A DNA stretch of 64,000 nucleotides, from positions 504,001 through 568,000 of the forward strand of contig NZ_JAUSZN010000001.1 of the NCBI RefSeq assembly GCF_030817595.1. Reading direction: 5' to 3'. Positions within the stretch are counted from its first letter, which is position 1; every line of letters starts with the position of its first letter. Below the pieces are notes generated by a model, which saw nothing but the letters and a program-made list of their open reading frames with translations, made no database searches and was not told where the DNA came from. The position numbers and the translations under genes were made by a program. Below are positions 55,821-63,961 of this stretch, piece after piece. Source of the stretch: Neobacillus niacini. Its GTDB lineage: Bacteria; Bacillota; Bacilli; Bacillales; Cytobacillaceae.

Positions 55821-57125
55821 ATGGCAGTACAGGAAGCGAAAAGAGCGAATCGATTAAAGTCAGGAAAATTGGTGAATAAGCTTGTTAATGAATATTGGGA
55901 GGATCTGATTAATGCCAAGAAGACCGGTAAAAAGGTCGTTTATACGACTGGTCTGCCAATTGGCCCATTTATGGCTGCTCAGGATATGGCTTGGATTCAC
56001 GGGGAAGGGTACGGTGCCCGTGTTGCGGCAAGACATGAGGAAAAAGAACCGCAAACCTTTGCTGAGAACAAGGGATTTAATCGTGAACTTTGTTCCTATG
56101 CGCGAACACAAATGGGTTGTGCTATGTTCGCTGAATTAGGTGTACCTGATGATTTAAATCCAGGTCCAATTGCGACTGAAATCCCAGCACCAGACGCGAT
56201 TGTTACTTGTTACCCAGGCTGTTCCACTGGACCACAGTGGGATTGGGCAATCGAGCGTGTTTTTGGTAAAAAAATCCCTTGGTTCAATGTTGTTATTCCT
56301 TATCATATGGGGCGTAACGGTTCTACCTACATGAAAGGTGAAGAATTTGAGGAAAACGTAAAATACGTTGTTAGACAGTTTGAAGATTTAATTAAATTTT
56401 TAGAGGTAGTAAGCGGAAAGCCATATAACTGGGATAAATTCCAAGAGTTAATGGGTGTAACGAAAAAAGTTGGAAAGCTTCGGATGGAAGCGATGGAACT
56501 ATGTAAGGCAAAACCGGCACCTGCGAGCTTCTTTGATTGGTCGATTCAAATTGCACCGGTTAATTATCTCACTGCATGGCCAGGAACGGTGGAAGCAATG
56601 CAAGCTGTTAAAGACGAGGTTCAAGAGAGACTCGACAACGGTGTAAGTGCAGTTCCGAATGAGAAATACCGTATTTTCTGGGAAGGAATTATGAACTGGA
56701 ATAAGCTGGGCTGGATGGCAGATAAGTTTGCAAGCTATGATGCCACAGTTGTTGCGGGTCGATATACGCACATGGCCTTCTGGCACGAGCCTGACACAAT
56801 CGATCCCGAACACCCATTAAGAGGAATTGCGATTAATCATTTGGAATGTCAGCTTAACCTTGGCTACCCGATTACCGAAGAGCGAATGATGACACTTTCC
56901 AAAGATTATTCCATCGACGGTATTGTCTTCCATGGTGCAAGAACTTGCCGATCTTTCTCTCGTTCACATTTCCTATTAGCTGAAAATTTAAATAAAAAAA
57001 TGGGCATTCAATCTACTTCCTTTGAGGGAGACATGGTTGACGATTCCTTCTACAAGGAGGAACTGGTAAATACTCGCATTGAAGCATTGATTGAAAGTCT
57101 CGAGGCGCAAAAAAGCAGAGGATAA
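55821..57125 (+). CDS. Benzoyl-CoA reductase/2-hydroxyacyl-CoA dehydratase subunit (BcrB/BzdO-like)
   Basis: The 434-residue second catalytic subunit has GLPIGPFMAAQDMAWIHGEGYGA, ELCSYARTQMG (C91), TCYPGCSTG (C130, C134) and FHGARTCRSF (C376), the cysteine layout of the BcrB/BzdO/FldB side of the family. Its length is close to BcrB (about 440) rather than HgdA (about 480). The neighbours are the other subunit 43 bases upstream and the activator gene 98 bases downstream. Whether the enzyme is a ring reductase or a dehydratase cannot be settled from motifs. GAGAGGAATG-type site is present upstream. Confidence 0.9.
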   Translation: MAVQEAKRANRLKSGKLVNKLVNEYWEDLINAKKTGKKVVYTTGLPIGPFMAAQDMAWIHGEGYGARVAARHEEKEPQTFAENKGFNRELCSYARTQMGCAMFAELGVPDDLNPGPIATEIPAPDAIVTCYPGCSTGPQWDWAIERVFGKKIPWFNVVIPYHMGRNGSTYMKGEEFEENVKYVVRQFEDLIKFLEVVSGKPYNWDKFQELMGVTKKVGKLRMEAMELCKAKPAPASFFDWSIQIAPVNYLTAWPGTVEAMQAVKDEVQERLDNGVSAVPNEKYRIFWEGIMNWNKLGWMADKFASYDATVVAGRYTHMAFWHEPDTIDPEHPLRGIAINHLECQLNLGYPITEERMMTLSKDYSIDGIVFHGARTCRSFSRSHFLLAENLNKKMGIQSTSFEGDMVDDSFYKEELVNTRIEALIESLEAQKSRG

Positions 57126-57137
57126 TAAACGGTAAAC

Positions 57138-57164
57138 CTGTCCGGGACAATGGTTCCCGGACAG
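57138..57164. repeat. GC-rich inverted repeat between dehydratase and activator genes
   Basis: A perfect 10-bp stem CTGTCCGGGA/TCCCGGACAG with a 7-base loop. There is no T run, so it is not a normal terminator; an RNA-processing or mRNA-stability element inside the operon, or a copy of an interspersed repeat, is more likely. Confidence 0.8.
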
Positions 57165-57223
57165 ATGAAAACTTTGATAGGTAATCCCTAAGGGAAAAAA
57201 AGAAAGATGAAGGAGAGAGTTAG

Positions 57224-58132
57224 ATGACATCGAAAAGTGATGGTTCTTCCTTTTATACAATGGGTGTGGATAGCGGGTCCTTAACAGGAAAAGCAGTAAT
57301 CATTGATGGAAATCGCCGGATTGTTTCTCATAGTGTCAAACAGCTGGGATTTGTTAGCCAAAAAGCTGTCATGATGGCGATTGATGAGGCATTGGAAAAA
57401 GCGGGATTGGTTCTCGATGATATCGTTTATACCGTTAGCACTGGTTATGGACGAAAAAGGTTAGAAATTGCAGGAAAGAATTTAACGGAAATTAGTTGTC
57501 ACGCAAAGGGAGCCAACTACCTCTATCCTGAAGTAAAAACAGTCATTGATATCGGCGGTCAGGACAGCAAGGTAATAGCGGTCGACCCATCAGGAAATAT
57601 TAAAAACTTTGCGATGAACGATAAATGTGCTGCTGGAACTGGACAATTTCTTGAAGTACTGGCACGAGCTTTGGACGTCGAATTAACTGAAATTGGCGAG
57701 TTGTCACTGCAATCAGATGCGGATATCAAAATTAGCTCAATGTGTACAACATTCGCTGAGTCCGAAGTAATTTCTCTGGTGGCGGAAGGTCATTCAACGG
57801 TAGACATTCTTTCTGGTATGCATAAGGCGATTTCAGGGAGAATGAAAGGATTGGTTGGCCGTGTTGGAATGCAGTCGCCAGTAATGATGACAGGTGGAGG
57901 CGCGAAAAATATTGGATTGGTGAAAGCGTTAGAAAAAACGTTAGGTGTGTCTATTTTTATTCCTGAAGAACCTCAGATCATCGGTGCTTTGGGGGCTGCG
58001 TTATTTGCGAATGACTTTGCTACAGGAATACGGAAAAAAGTAGAAGAGGAGCAAGACTTAGATAAATCTCGTGCACCAGCTAAAAATTGCGGCAGCTGTT
58101 CCGTTCAGAATTATCAATTAAACAAAAACTAG
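57224..58132 (+). CDS. ATP-dependent Fe-S activator of the dehydratase/reductase (HgdC/BadF-type)
   Basis: The 302-residue protein is an ASKHA-fold ATPase: MGVDSGSLTGKAV (phosphate 1), VIDIGGQDSKVI (phosphate 2) and MTGGGAKNIG (adenosine). C135 in NDKCAAGTG and C174 in SSMCTTFAE, 39 residues apart as in HgdC, are the ligands that hold one 4Fe-4S cluster between two subunits. It drives a low-potential electron into the catalytic enzyme at the cost of ATP. Only one activator gene is present, so a homodimer as in HgdC is expected, unlike the two-gene BcrAD. The C-terminus has an extra CGSC. GAAGGAGAG precedes the ATG. Confidence 0.93.
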   Translation: MTSKSDGSSFYTMGVDSGSLTGKAVIIDGNRRIVSHSVKQLGFVSQKAVMMAIDEALEKAGLVLDDIVYTVSTGYGRKRLEIAGKNLTEISCHAKGANYLYPEVKTVIDIGGQDSKVIAVDPSGNIKNFAMNDKCAAGTGQFLEVLARALDVELTEIGELSLQSDADIKISSMCTTFAESEVISLVAEGHSTVDILSGMHKAISGRMKGLVGRVGMQSPVMMTGGGAKNIGLVKALEKTLGVSIFIPEEPQIIGALGAALFANDFATGIRKKVEEEQDLDKSRAPAKNCGSCSVQNYQLNKN

Positions 58133-58158
58133 TTCCGCTTTTCGGGAAGGAGAACGTT

Positions 58159-58947
58159 ATGCACTATGAAACGATTCAATTTGAGCGTCGCGGTGCCGGC
58201 GCTTGGATTATTTTAGATAGTCCCAAAAATATGAATTCTGTATCATCCACGATGCTGGGGGAGTTGGAGAGTGTACTAAAAGAATGCGAAAAAGATAGCA
58301 GTACTAAGGTTGTTGTTCTAACTGGCGCAGGATCTTCCTTTTGCGCTGGGGCGGATCTTAAAAATGTCCTTTCTTCTTTAAATAATACAGAGCCTGGGTC
58401 GAAGGACTTTCTTGATATGTTCGATCAGGTAGCAGGTCTTCTTCGTAGAATGCCAAAACCTGTGATAGCGGCAGTAAATGGGTTAGCTCTTGCAGGAGGT
58501 CTGGAGCTTGTGATGTGCTGCGATATCGTATTTGCGGCTGAAAGCGCCAAGATTGGGGACGCTCATTCTAATTTTGGCGTTTTTCCAGGTGCGGGTGGAG
58601 CGGCGGTATTACCAAAGAAAATCGGGCTTAATCGAGCTAAATATCTTCTTTTTAGCGGTGATTTTCTATCAGCTACAGAAATGGAGAGATTTGGTTTGGT
58701 GAATAAGGTTGTACCTGACAGTCAGCTTGTGGAGGAAGTCGAAAACTTTGTTGAAAAGCTAGCTGCTAAAAGTCCATTGGTACTCCGCCGGATGAAGGAA
58801 GTTGCCAACGCATCGGTTGATCAAACTCAAGACGCAGCATTACGGCATGAAATGCTTCATTTAAGGCAGCATGTTCGCTCCTATGACTTAGCAGAAGGTC
58901 TAAAAGCGTTTGCAGAAAAACGTAAACCTGAATTTAAGGGCTATTAA
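58159..58947 (+). CDS. Crotonase-family enoyl-CoA hydratase-like protein 1
   Basis: The start at 58159 (MHYETIQFERR) follows AAGGAGA at 6 bases; an upstream in-frame codon inside the previous gene is rejected. The 262-residue protein has the oxyanion-hole segments SFCAGADLKN and NGLALAGGLE. The first catalytic Glu is present (E116), but the second position is H136 (GDAHSNFG instead of QPE), so simple hydration is doubtful. Other crotonase activities (hydrolase, isomerase, ring-opening hydrolase) are possible. It lies between the activator and an SDR gene. Confidence 0.87.
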   Translation: MHYETIQFERRGAGAWIILDSPKNMNSVSSTMLGELESVLKECEKDSSTKVVVLTGAGSSFCAGADLKNVLSSLNNTEPGSKDFLDMFDQVAGLLRRMPKPVIAAVNGLALAGGLELVMCCDIVFAAESAKIGDAHSNFGVFPGAGGAAVLPKKIGLNRAKYLLFSGDFLSATEMERFGLVNKVVPDSQLVEEVENFVEKLAAKSPLVLRRMKEVANASVDQTQDAALRHEMLHLRQHVRSYDLAEGLKAFAEKRKPEFKGY

Positions 58948-58959
58948 GGGGAGATAAAA

Positions 58960-59727
58960 ATGAAAATCGAAAATCTTGTGTTAATCATAACAGGTGGGGC
59001 ATCGGGTCTTGGTGAGTCCTGTACTAGGCAGTTTGTGGAACAAGGCGCAAAAGTCGGAATTTTAGATATGAATGAAGACCGAGGAGAAAATCTTGCGAGA
59101 GAACTTGGTGAATCTGTTATTTTCTGCAAGACAGACGTGAGTGATGAAAATTCTGTAAGGGAAGCTGTGGAAACCGTCTCAAACACATTTGGCGGGATTC
59201 ACGTAGCAGTCAATTGTGCCGGTCTTATTTATGGTGCGAAGGTCCACTCTAAGAAAGGACTTTTTCCTATGGATAAGTTTAATAAGGTAATCCAAGTAAA
59301 TTTAATCGGCACGATGAACGTCGTCCGATATGCGGTTCAAGAAATGTTGAAGAATGAACCTGATGAAAACGGGGAAAGAGGTGTTATTGTAAATACTGCT
59401 TCTGCAGCAGCCTTTGGCGGTCAGCTTGGACAAGCGGCGTATAGTGCGTCAAAAGCAGGAGTGGTCGGGATGACGCTTCCAATTGCCCGAGAGATTGGGG
59501 ATTATGGAATGCGAATTGTTGCAATTTCCCCAGGTCTGTTCGATACACAAATGTCTAGTGGAATGCATGAATCCTTTAAACAAGAAGTAGCACAGCATAT
59601 ACCTTTTCCAAAGAGGCTGGGCAAACCATCTGAATATGCAGCCATGGTTAGACATATTGTTGAAAATCCTTATTTAAATGGAACCACGATTATGCTAGAC
59701 GGTGCAGCACAACTACCAGCGAGATAA
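58960..59727 (+). CDS. 3-hydroxyacyl-CoA dehydrogenase type-2-like SDR
   Basis: The 255-residue protein is a classical SDR with intact catalysis: ITGGASGLGES, NCAGLIYG, NTASAAAFGGQLGQAAYSASKAG (Ser, Tyr and Lys). It is very like human HSD17B10 and bacterial relatives, with FPMDKFNKVIQVNLIGTMNVVR, DENGERGVIVNTAS and IPFPKRLGKPSEYA. These oxidise 3-hydroxyacyl-CoA, including branched and steroid-type substrates, with NAD. It follows the first crotonase by 12 bases, AAGGGGAG before the ATG. Confidence 0.92.
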   Translation: MKIENLVLIITGGASGLGESCTRQFVEQGAKVGILDMNEDRGENLARELGESVIFCKTDVSDENSVREAVETVSNTFGGIHVAVNCAGLIYGAKVHSKKGLFPMDKFNKVIQVNLIGTMNVVRYAVQEMLKNEPDENGERGVIVNTASAAAFGGQLGQAAYSASKAGVVGMTLPIAREIGDYGMRIVAISPGLFDTQMSSGMHESFKQEVAQHIPFPKRLGKPSEYAAMVRHIVENPYLNGTTIMLDGAAQLPAR

Positions 59728-59760
59728 ACAAAATACAAGGATAAATGAAAGGAGAAAAAA

Positions 59761-60948
59761 ATGTCTGGAGCATTAGAAGGTTTAAAAATTTTAGATTTTA
59801 GTACATTGGTTCCGGGACCTTATGCCACCATGTGTTTGGCTGATTTGGGAGCGGAAGTCCTTAGGATTAAATCGGGAACGCGGCCCGATGTTGTTGATTT
59901 CTTACCTCCTTTCCTGCCTGGAACAGAGCTTTCGGCTGTATCGGCACAATTGAGCAGGAACAAAGAGGTTATGACCCTCAATCTAAAAGATCCTCGCGCG
60001 GTAGACGTGATTCATCAGCTGTTACGAGAATACGACATTATTATCGAACAATTCCGCCCAGGTGTGATGGCGAAACTGAACCTTGATTACGAGAGTCTTA
60101 AAAAAGTAAATCCTAGATTGATTTATTGCTCGTTAACAGGATACGGTCAGACAGGACCCATGCGGGACCGTGCAGGTCATGACATTAACTACATAGCCAT
60201 GTCTGGTGTTGCTTCTTATTCAGGAAAGAAAGAATCAGGGCCTCCATTGATTGGAATACAAGTTGCTGATATTGCTTCTGGTTCTAACAATGCAATTATT
60301 GGAATTCTTTCGGCAGTGATTTATCGAGAGCGAACTGGGAAGGGTCAGTATATCGATGTTTCGATGACTGATGGAATGATTGCATTTAATTCATTTATGC
60401 AGGGTGCTAGCTATCTGGTAAATGGTAAGGAAATTGGGATGGAGGAAAACCTTCTTAATGGAGGCTCTCTTTATGACTACTATGAAACGCAAGATGGTAA
60501 ATATCTTAGTTTCGGTGGCGTGGAACCACAATTTTTCAAGGCCTTTTGTCAAACGATTGGTCAACCTGAGCTGGCTGTAGGAGGAGTGGAACCAGAAAAT
60601 GTGGCTCAAATCAAAGAAGAGGTTCGTGAGATTGTTAAAACGAAGGCATTAGATGAATGGATCGAATTATTTAATACTGTGGATGCCTGTGTTGAGCCGG
60701 TACTTTCACTAGGTGAAGTATTAGAGGGACCTCTTGTTGAAGAACGAGGGATGGTGGTTGAAATACCTGGTCCTAATGGGACAACTGTAAAACAGATTGC
60801 CAATCCGATTAAGTTTTCTGAGTCAATTCCAGAGTATCGTCACACAGGTATCCCGCTATCAGAAGCGAATACAGAAGTGGTAATGAAAAATCTTGGTTAC
60901 TCTCAGGAGCAAATCGACGAGTTTACCAAGACGGGTCTATTCAGTTAA
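59761..60948 (+). CDS. CaiB/BaiF family, alpha-methylacyl-CoA racemase-like
   Basis: The 395-residue protein is a class III CoA-transferase fold (LKILDFSTLVPGPYATMCLADLGAEV at the N-terminus, ERTGKGQYIDVSMTDG in the middle). H140 in RAGHDINY and D170 in VADIASG are 30 residues apart, the same spacing as His126 and Asp156 of the M. tuberculosis alpha-methylacyl-CoA racemase. By motif it is therefore nearer to racemases than to formyl-CoA transferases, although CoA-transferase activity cannot be excluded. In this operon it could epimerise a 2-methyl-branched acyl-CoA before dehydrogenation. AAAGGAG lies upstream. Confidence 0.87.
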   Translation: MSGALEGLKILDFSTLVPGPYATMCLADLGAEVLRIKSGTRPDVVDFLPPFLPGTELSAVSAQLSRNKEVMTLNLKDPRAVDVIHQLLREYDIIIEQFRPGVMAKLNLDYESLKKVNPRLIYCSLTGYGQTGPMRDRAGHDINYIAMSGVASYSGKKESGPPLIGIQVADIASGSNNAIIGILSAVIYRERTGKGQYIDVSMTDGMIAFNSFMQGASYLVNGKEIGMEENLLNGGSLYDYYETQDGKYLSFGGVEPQFFKAFCQTIGQPELAVGGVEPENVAQIKEEVREIVKTKALDEWIELFNTVDACVEPVLSLGEVLEGPLVEERGMVVEIPGPNGTTVKQIANPIKFSESIPEYRHTGIPLSEANTEVVMKNLGYSQEQIDEFTKTGLFS

Positions 60949-60980
60949 TAGAGTTCATTTTTCATATTAAGGGGGTATGG

Positions 60981-61766
60981 ATGATGTTAAAGACAACTTT
61001 TGTAAAATTATATATTGAAAATAGGACAGCTGTTATTACGATTGAAAATCCACCGGTAAATGCACTTAGTGCACAGATTATGGAAGAGCTTGATCAGACT
61101 CTGGATATGATTAGGGAAAATTTTCAAGTTCAAACCGTTATTATTACTGGTGGAGGTGACAAAGCGTTTGTAGCCGGAGCGGATATTAAACAGTTTATTG
61201 ATATGACTCCTGAAATAGGATATGACCTTGTGAAAAGTGGCCACCAAATATTTAATAAGATTGAAAATTATGAAGTTCCTGTGATAGCGGCAATTGAAGG
61301 ATTTTCTCTTGGTGCTGGTTGCGAGCTAGCGATGGCATGCGATATTCGCATTGCCGGTGAAAAAGCGTTATTCGGACAGCCTGAGGTAAATTTAGGTATC
61401 ATTCCAGGCTATGGGGGAACGCAGCGTTTACTTAGATTAGTAGGAGCTGGAAAAGCGAAAGAGCTTATTTTTACCGGGGATAATATCAACGCAAGTGAAG
61501 CATACCGAATTGGATTGGTAGATATTCTCGTTCCAGTTGGAGAAGCACTAAGTAGGGCACATACTTTATCGGCAAAGATTCAGAAAAAGGGACCACTGGC
61601 CATCAAAGCTGCCAAGAAGGCAATTACCCTGGGACTTGATTTACCGATGGATGAAGCATTAGAACTTGAGGCAGTTCAATTTAAAAGCCTTTGTTCCACT
61701 GAGGATCAAAAGGAAGGCGCGAGAGCTTTCTTAGCAAAGGAAAAACCATTGTTTCAAGGAAAATAA
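60981..61766 (+). CDS. Enoyl-CoA hydratase 2 (canonical)
   Basis: The 261-residue crotonase keeps both catalytic glutamates: E115 in GAGCELAMACD and E135 in FGQPEVNLGIIPGYGGTQRL, 20 residues apart as in mitochondrial hydratase. VAGADIKQF forms the oxyanion hole. It should hydrate a trans-2-enoyl-CoA to the 3-hydroxy ester. Two ATG codons lie in a row at the start; AAGGGGGT is upstream. It is the likely partner of the dehydrogenases encoded on each side. Confidence 0.93.
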   Translation: MMLKTTFVKLYIENRTAVITIENPPVNALSAQIMEELDQTLDMIRENFQVQTVIITGGGDKAFVAGADIKQFIDMTPEIGYDLVKSGHQIFNKIENYEVPVIAAIEGFSLGAGCELAMACDIRIAGEKALFGQPEVNLGIIPGYGGTQRLLRLVGAGKAKELIFTGDNINASEAYRIGLVDILVPVGEALSRAHTLSAKIQKKGPLAIKAAKKAITLGLDLPMDEALELEAVQFKSLCSTEDQKEGARAFLAKEKPLFQGK

Positions 61767-61789
61767 ATTTATATAGAGGAGAAATAACA

Positions 61790-62566
61790 ATGTCTCAACC
61801 TATAAACGTAAAAATTAAGAACGGAATTGGTTCTATCTTTCTCAATCGTCCTCAAAAGATAAATTCTTTATCTATTGATTTAGTAGAGGACTTAACAGAA
61901 GCGCTGCTCAGCCTGGATAAAAACCCAGAGGTGAAAGTAGTTGTCTTATCCGGTGAAGGGAAATCCTATTGCGCTGGAGGAGATTTAGAAACAATTCAGC
62001 AATTTACAAAACAAAGTGAAATTGCCTCATATTTAGATAAAGCGATAAATGTAACTCGAGTAATTTTGAATATGGATAAATATGTGATATCAGCCGTTCA
62101 TGGTTATGCAGCAGGAGCGGGATTTAGCCTTGCACTTGCTTCAGATTTCATTGTCGCTGACTCGTCTGCTAAGTTTGGTTTAAGCTTTGTGAATATTGGA
62201 GTCATTCCTGATTTGGGCTTAATTAAGTTACTATCTGAACGAGTGCCCACTGCCATTGCCAAGGAATGGATTGTTACCGGAAAGATATTAGGTGTAGAAG
62301 AGGCTAAGGCATGGGGAATTGTTAATAAGGTCGTTGATGGTGATTTACTTCAGGAAGTAAGTGAATTTGCCCGCGTAATCTTGAATGGTCCCCCTTTAAG
62401 TAACCGATACGTGAAGAAAATGTTGAACCATGCGGCACAGCTCCCTTGGGAGGCATTTTTAGAACAAGAAACTATGGTTCAAGCCCATCTAATTGCAAGT
62501 GAAGATATGCAAGAAGGTGTGAATGCATTTTTGGAAAAACGGGCACCTAAATTTAAAGGGGTTTAA
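61790..62566 (+). CDS. Crotonase-family isomerase-like protein 3
   Basis: The 258-residue crotonase lacks both hydratase glutamates: the positions are S113 (AGFSLALASD) and F133. D141 in GVIPDLG is in the place of the catalytic Asp of PaaG and delta3-delta2-enoyl-CoA isomerases (PDxGG). Double-bond shifting is therefore more likely than hydration. SYCAGGDLE and HGYAAGAGF make the oxyanion hole. AGAGGAG is upstream. It sits between the canonical hydratase and the 3-hydroxyacyl-CoA dehydrogenase genes, as isomerases do in paa-like clusters. Confidence 0.87.
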   Translation: MSQPINVKIKNGIGSIFLNRPQKINSLSIDLVEDLTEALLSLDKNPEVKVVVLSGEGKSYCAGGDLETIQQFTKQSEIASYLDKAINVTRVILNMDKYVISAVHGYAAGAGFSLALASDFIVADSSAKFGLSFVNIGVIPDLGLIKLLSERVPTAIAKEWIVTGKILGVEEAKAWGIVNKVVDGDLLQEVSEFARVILNGPPLSNRYVKKMLNHAAQLPWEAFLEQETMVQAHLIASEDMQEGVNAFLEKRAPKFKGV

Positions 62567-62588
62567 TTTAATTTTTGGAGGGTGTAAC

Positions 62589-63434
62589 ATGTCTATTAAA
62601 ACAATCGGTGTGATTGGGGCCGGGAGCATGGGGTCGGGTATCGCACAGACAGCAGCTTGCGCAGGTTTCAAAGTCATTTTATCGGATATTCAAGAAGATT
62701 ATTTAACAAGAAGTTTAGGTGTAATCAGAAAGAGTTTGGAGAAGCTTTCCTCAAAGGGGAAACTTACTGACACTATTGAGACCATTCTAGATCGTTTTAC
62801 AGCAACTACTAGATTGGAAGATTTGAAAGAGGCGGATTTAGTTTTTGAGGTTATCATTGAGAATATGGAGAAAAAGAAAGAGTTGTATCGGAACATTGAT
62901 CAGATTTGTAAACCTGAAGCAATCTTTTGCTCCAATACATCTGGATTAAGTATTACCGAGATGGCCTCAGCTACGAAACGCGCAGACCGGGTTATCGGAA
63001 CTCACTTTTTCAACCCGGTACCGCTAATGGAACTAGTCGAAATTATCCGTGGCAATGATACATCTGATGAAACCTATTTGATTGCTAAAGATTTATGTGA
63101 AAGCTTTGGTAAGAAATCAATAACAGTAAATGAAGCGCCATTGTTTGCCGTAAATCGTATCTTAGCGCCAATGATAAATGAAGCCATTTTCGTCCTTCAA
63201 GAAGGCGTAGCAACCAAGGAAGATATCGACCTAGGAATGAAACTAGGAGCCAATCACCCAATTGGACCATTAGCACTTGCTGACATGATTGGGCTCGACG
63301 TCATGCTCATGGTATTAGACACACTCTACCAAGAAACAGCCGACTCCAAATACCGCCCAGCCACCCTATTAAGAAAATTGGTTCGAGCAGGACACTACGG
63401 CAGAAAAAACGGCCGCGGATTCTACGAATATTAA
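62589..63434 (+). CDS. 3-hydroxyacyl-CoA dehydrogenase (HBD/PaaH type)
   Basis: The start at 62589 (MSIKTIGVIGAG) sits 7 bases after GGAGGG and is preferred to a codon inside the previous gene. The 281-residue protein has the NAD loop GVIGAGSMGSGIAQ, the catalytic H139 in GTHFFNPVPLMELVE, and the helical dimer domain that ends GRKNGRGFYEY. It oxidises L-3-hydroxyacyl-CoA. Together with the SDR at 58960 it gives the operon two such dehydrogenases. The stop codon is the first codon of a 16-base repeat shared with the next gene's stop. Confidence 0.94.
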   Translation: MSIKTIGVIGAGSMGSGIAQTAACAGFKVILSDIQEDYLTRSLGVIRKSLEKLSSKGKLTDTIETILDRFTATTRLEDLKEADLVFEVIIENMEKKKELYRNIDQICKPEAIFCSNTSGLSITEMASATKRADRVIGTHFFNPVPLMELVEIIRGNDTSDETYLIAKDLCESFGKKSITVNEAPLFAVNRILAPMINEAIFVLQEGVATKEDIDLGMKLGANHPIGPLALADMIGLDVMLMVLDTLYQETADSKYRPATLLRKLVRAGHYGRKNGRGFYEY

Positions 63435-63447
63435 ATGGTGCCTGTCA
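63432..63447 (+). repeat. Short repeat overlapping a stop codon, copy 1
   Basis: TAAATGGTGCCTGTCA begins exactly at the stop codon of the 3-hydroxyacyl-CoA dehydrogenase gene. The same 16 bases recur at 63946. It is followed by the perfect inverted repeat GTGGACA-G-TGTCCAC at 63454-63468. This looks like the interspersed Bacillaceae element built on GGTGCCTGTCA. Confidence 0.8.
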
Positions 63448-63555
63448 CCGCTCGTGGACAGTGTCCACCTGAGGCGGACAGTTGAAGGAAGGTCGTATTC
63501 TATATTTTTTTAGATTCGGCCTATTTTTTTTAGATTCTATTTTGGGGTGATAAAG

Positions 63556-63948
63556 TTGGAAACGAAGTATATAAAAAATCCATTTGATCATTTACTCAAA
63601 TGTAAATATGAAAAAATCAGTGATAGTAATCTGAAAGTAACCTTGCCCATTCAGCCTTTGCTGTTAAATACTGTAGGGTATGTTCAAGGTGGGATTATCA
63701 GTTTGTTGGCAGATTTAGCAATGGGAAATACATGTAATACCTTTGATGAAGACGAAAACTCTCTTCAATCAGTAGTAACAGTCGATCTCAAAACAACCTA
63801 TTTAAAAGGAGCAAAAGGAGAATTCCTCATTGCAGTTGCTCACCTCATCCATAAGGGAAGGACCCTTAACCACCTCGACTGTGATATTTACAATGATCAG
63901 AACGAACTAGTGGCAAAAGCAACTGGCATATTCGCTAACATAAAGTAA
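63556..63948 (+). CDS. PaaI-like hotdog thioesterase
   Basis: The start is uncertain: TTG 63556 (METKYIKNPF when started there) is 9 bases after GGGG; GTG 63547 is the other choice. The ~130-residue protein has the hotdog thioesterase pattern GYVQGGIISLLADLAMGNTC, with the Asp/Glu position of PaaI in LADLA, and VTVDLKTTYLKGAKGEF. PaaI-type enzymes release CoA from trapped acyl or hydroxyphenylacetyl esters. About 120 bases containing the repeat separate it from the operon, so it may be transcribed apart. Confidence 0.87.
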   Translation: METKYIKNPFDHLLKCKYEKISDSNLKVTLPIQPLLLNTVGYVQGGIISLLADLAMGNTCNTFDEDENSLQSVVTVDLKTTYLKGAKGEFLIAVAHLIHKGRTLNHLDCDIYNDQNELVAKATGIFANIK

Positions 63949-63961
63949 ATGGTGCCTGTCA
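63946..63961 (+). repeat. Short repeat overlapping a stop codon, copy 2
   Basis: TAAATGGTGCCTGTCA starts at the stop codon of the thioesterase gene, in the same phase as at 63432. The window ends 39 bases later in DNA with no further feature. Confidence 0.78.

Noticed and set aside
57138..57164. Operon-ending terminator
   Set aside because: No T run follows the stem, and the activator gene directly downstream is functionally tied to the genes upstream.
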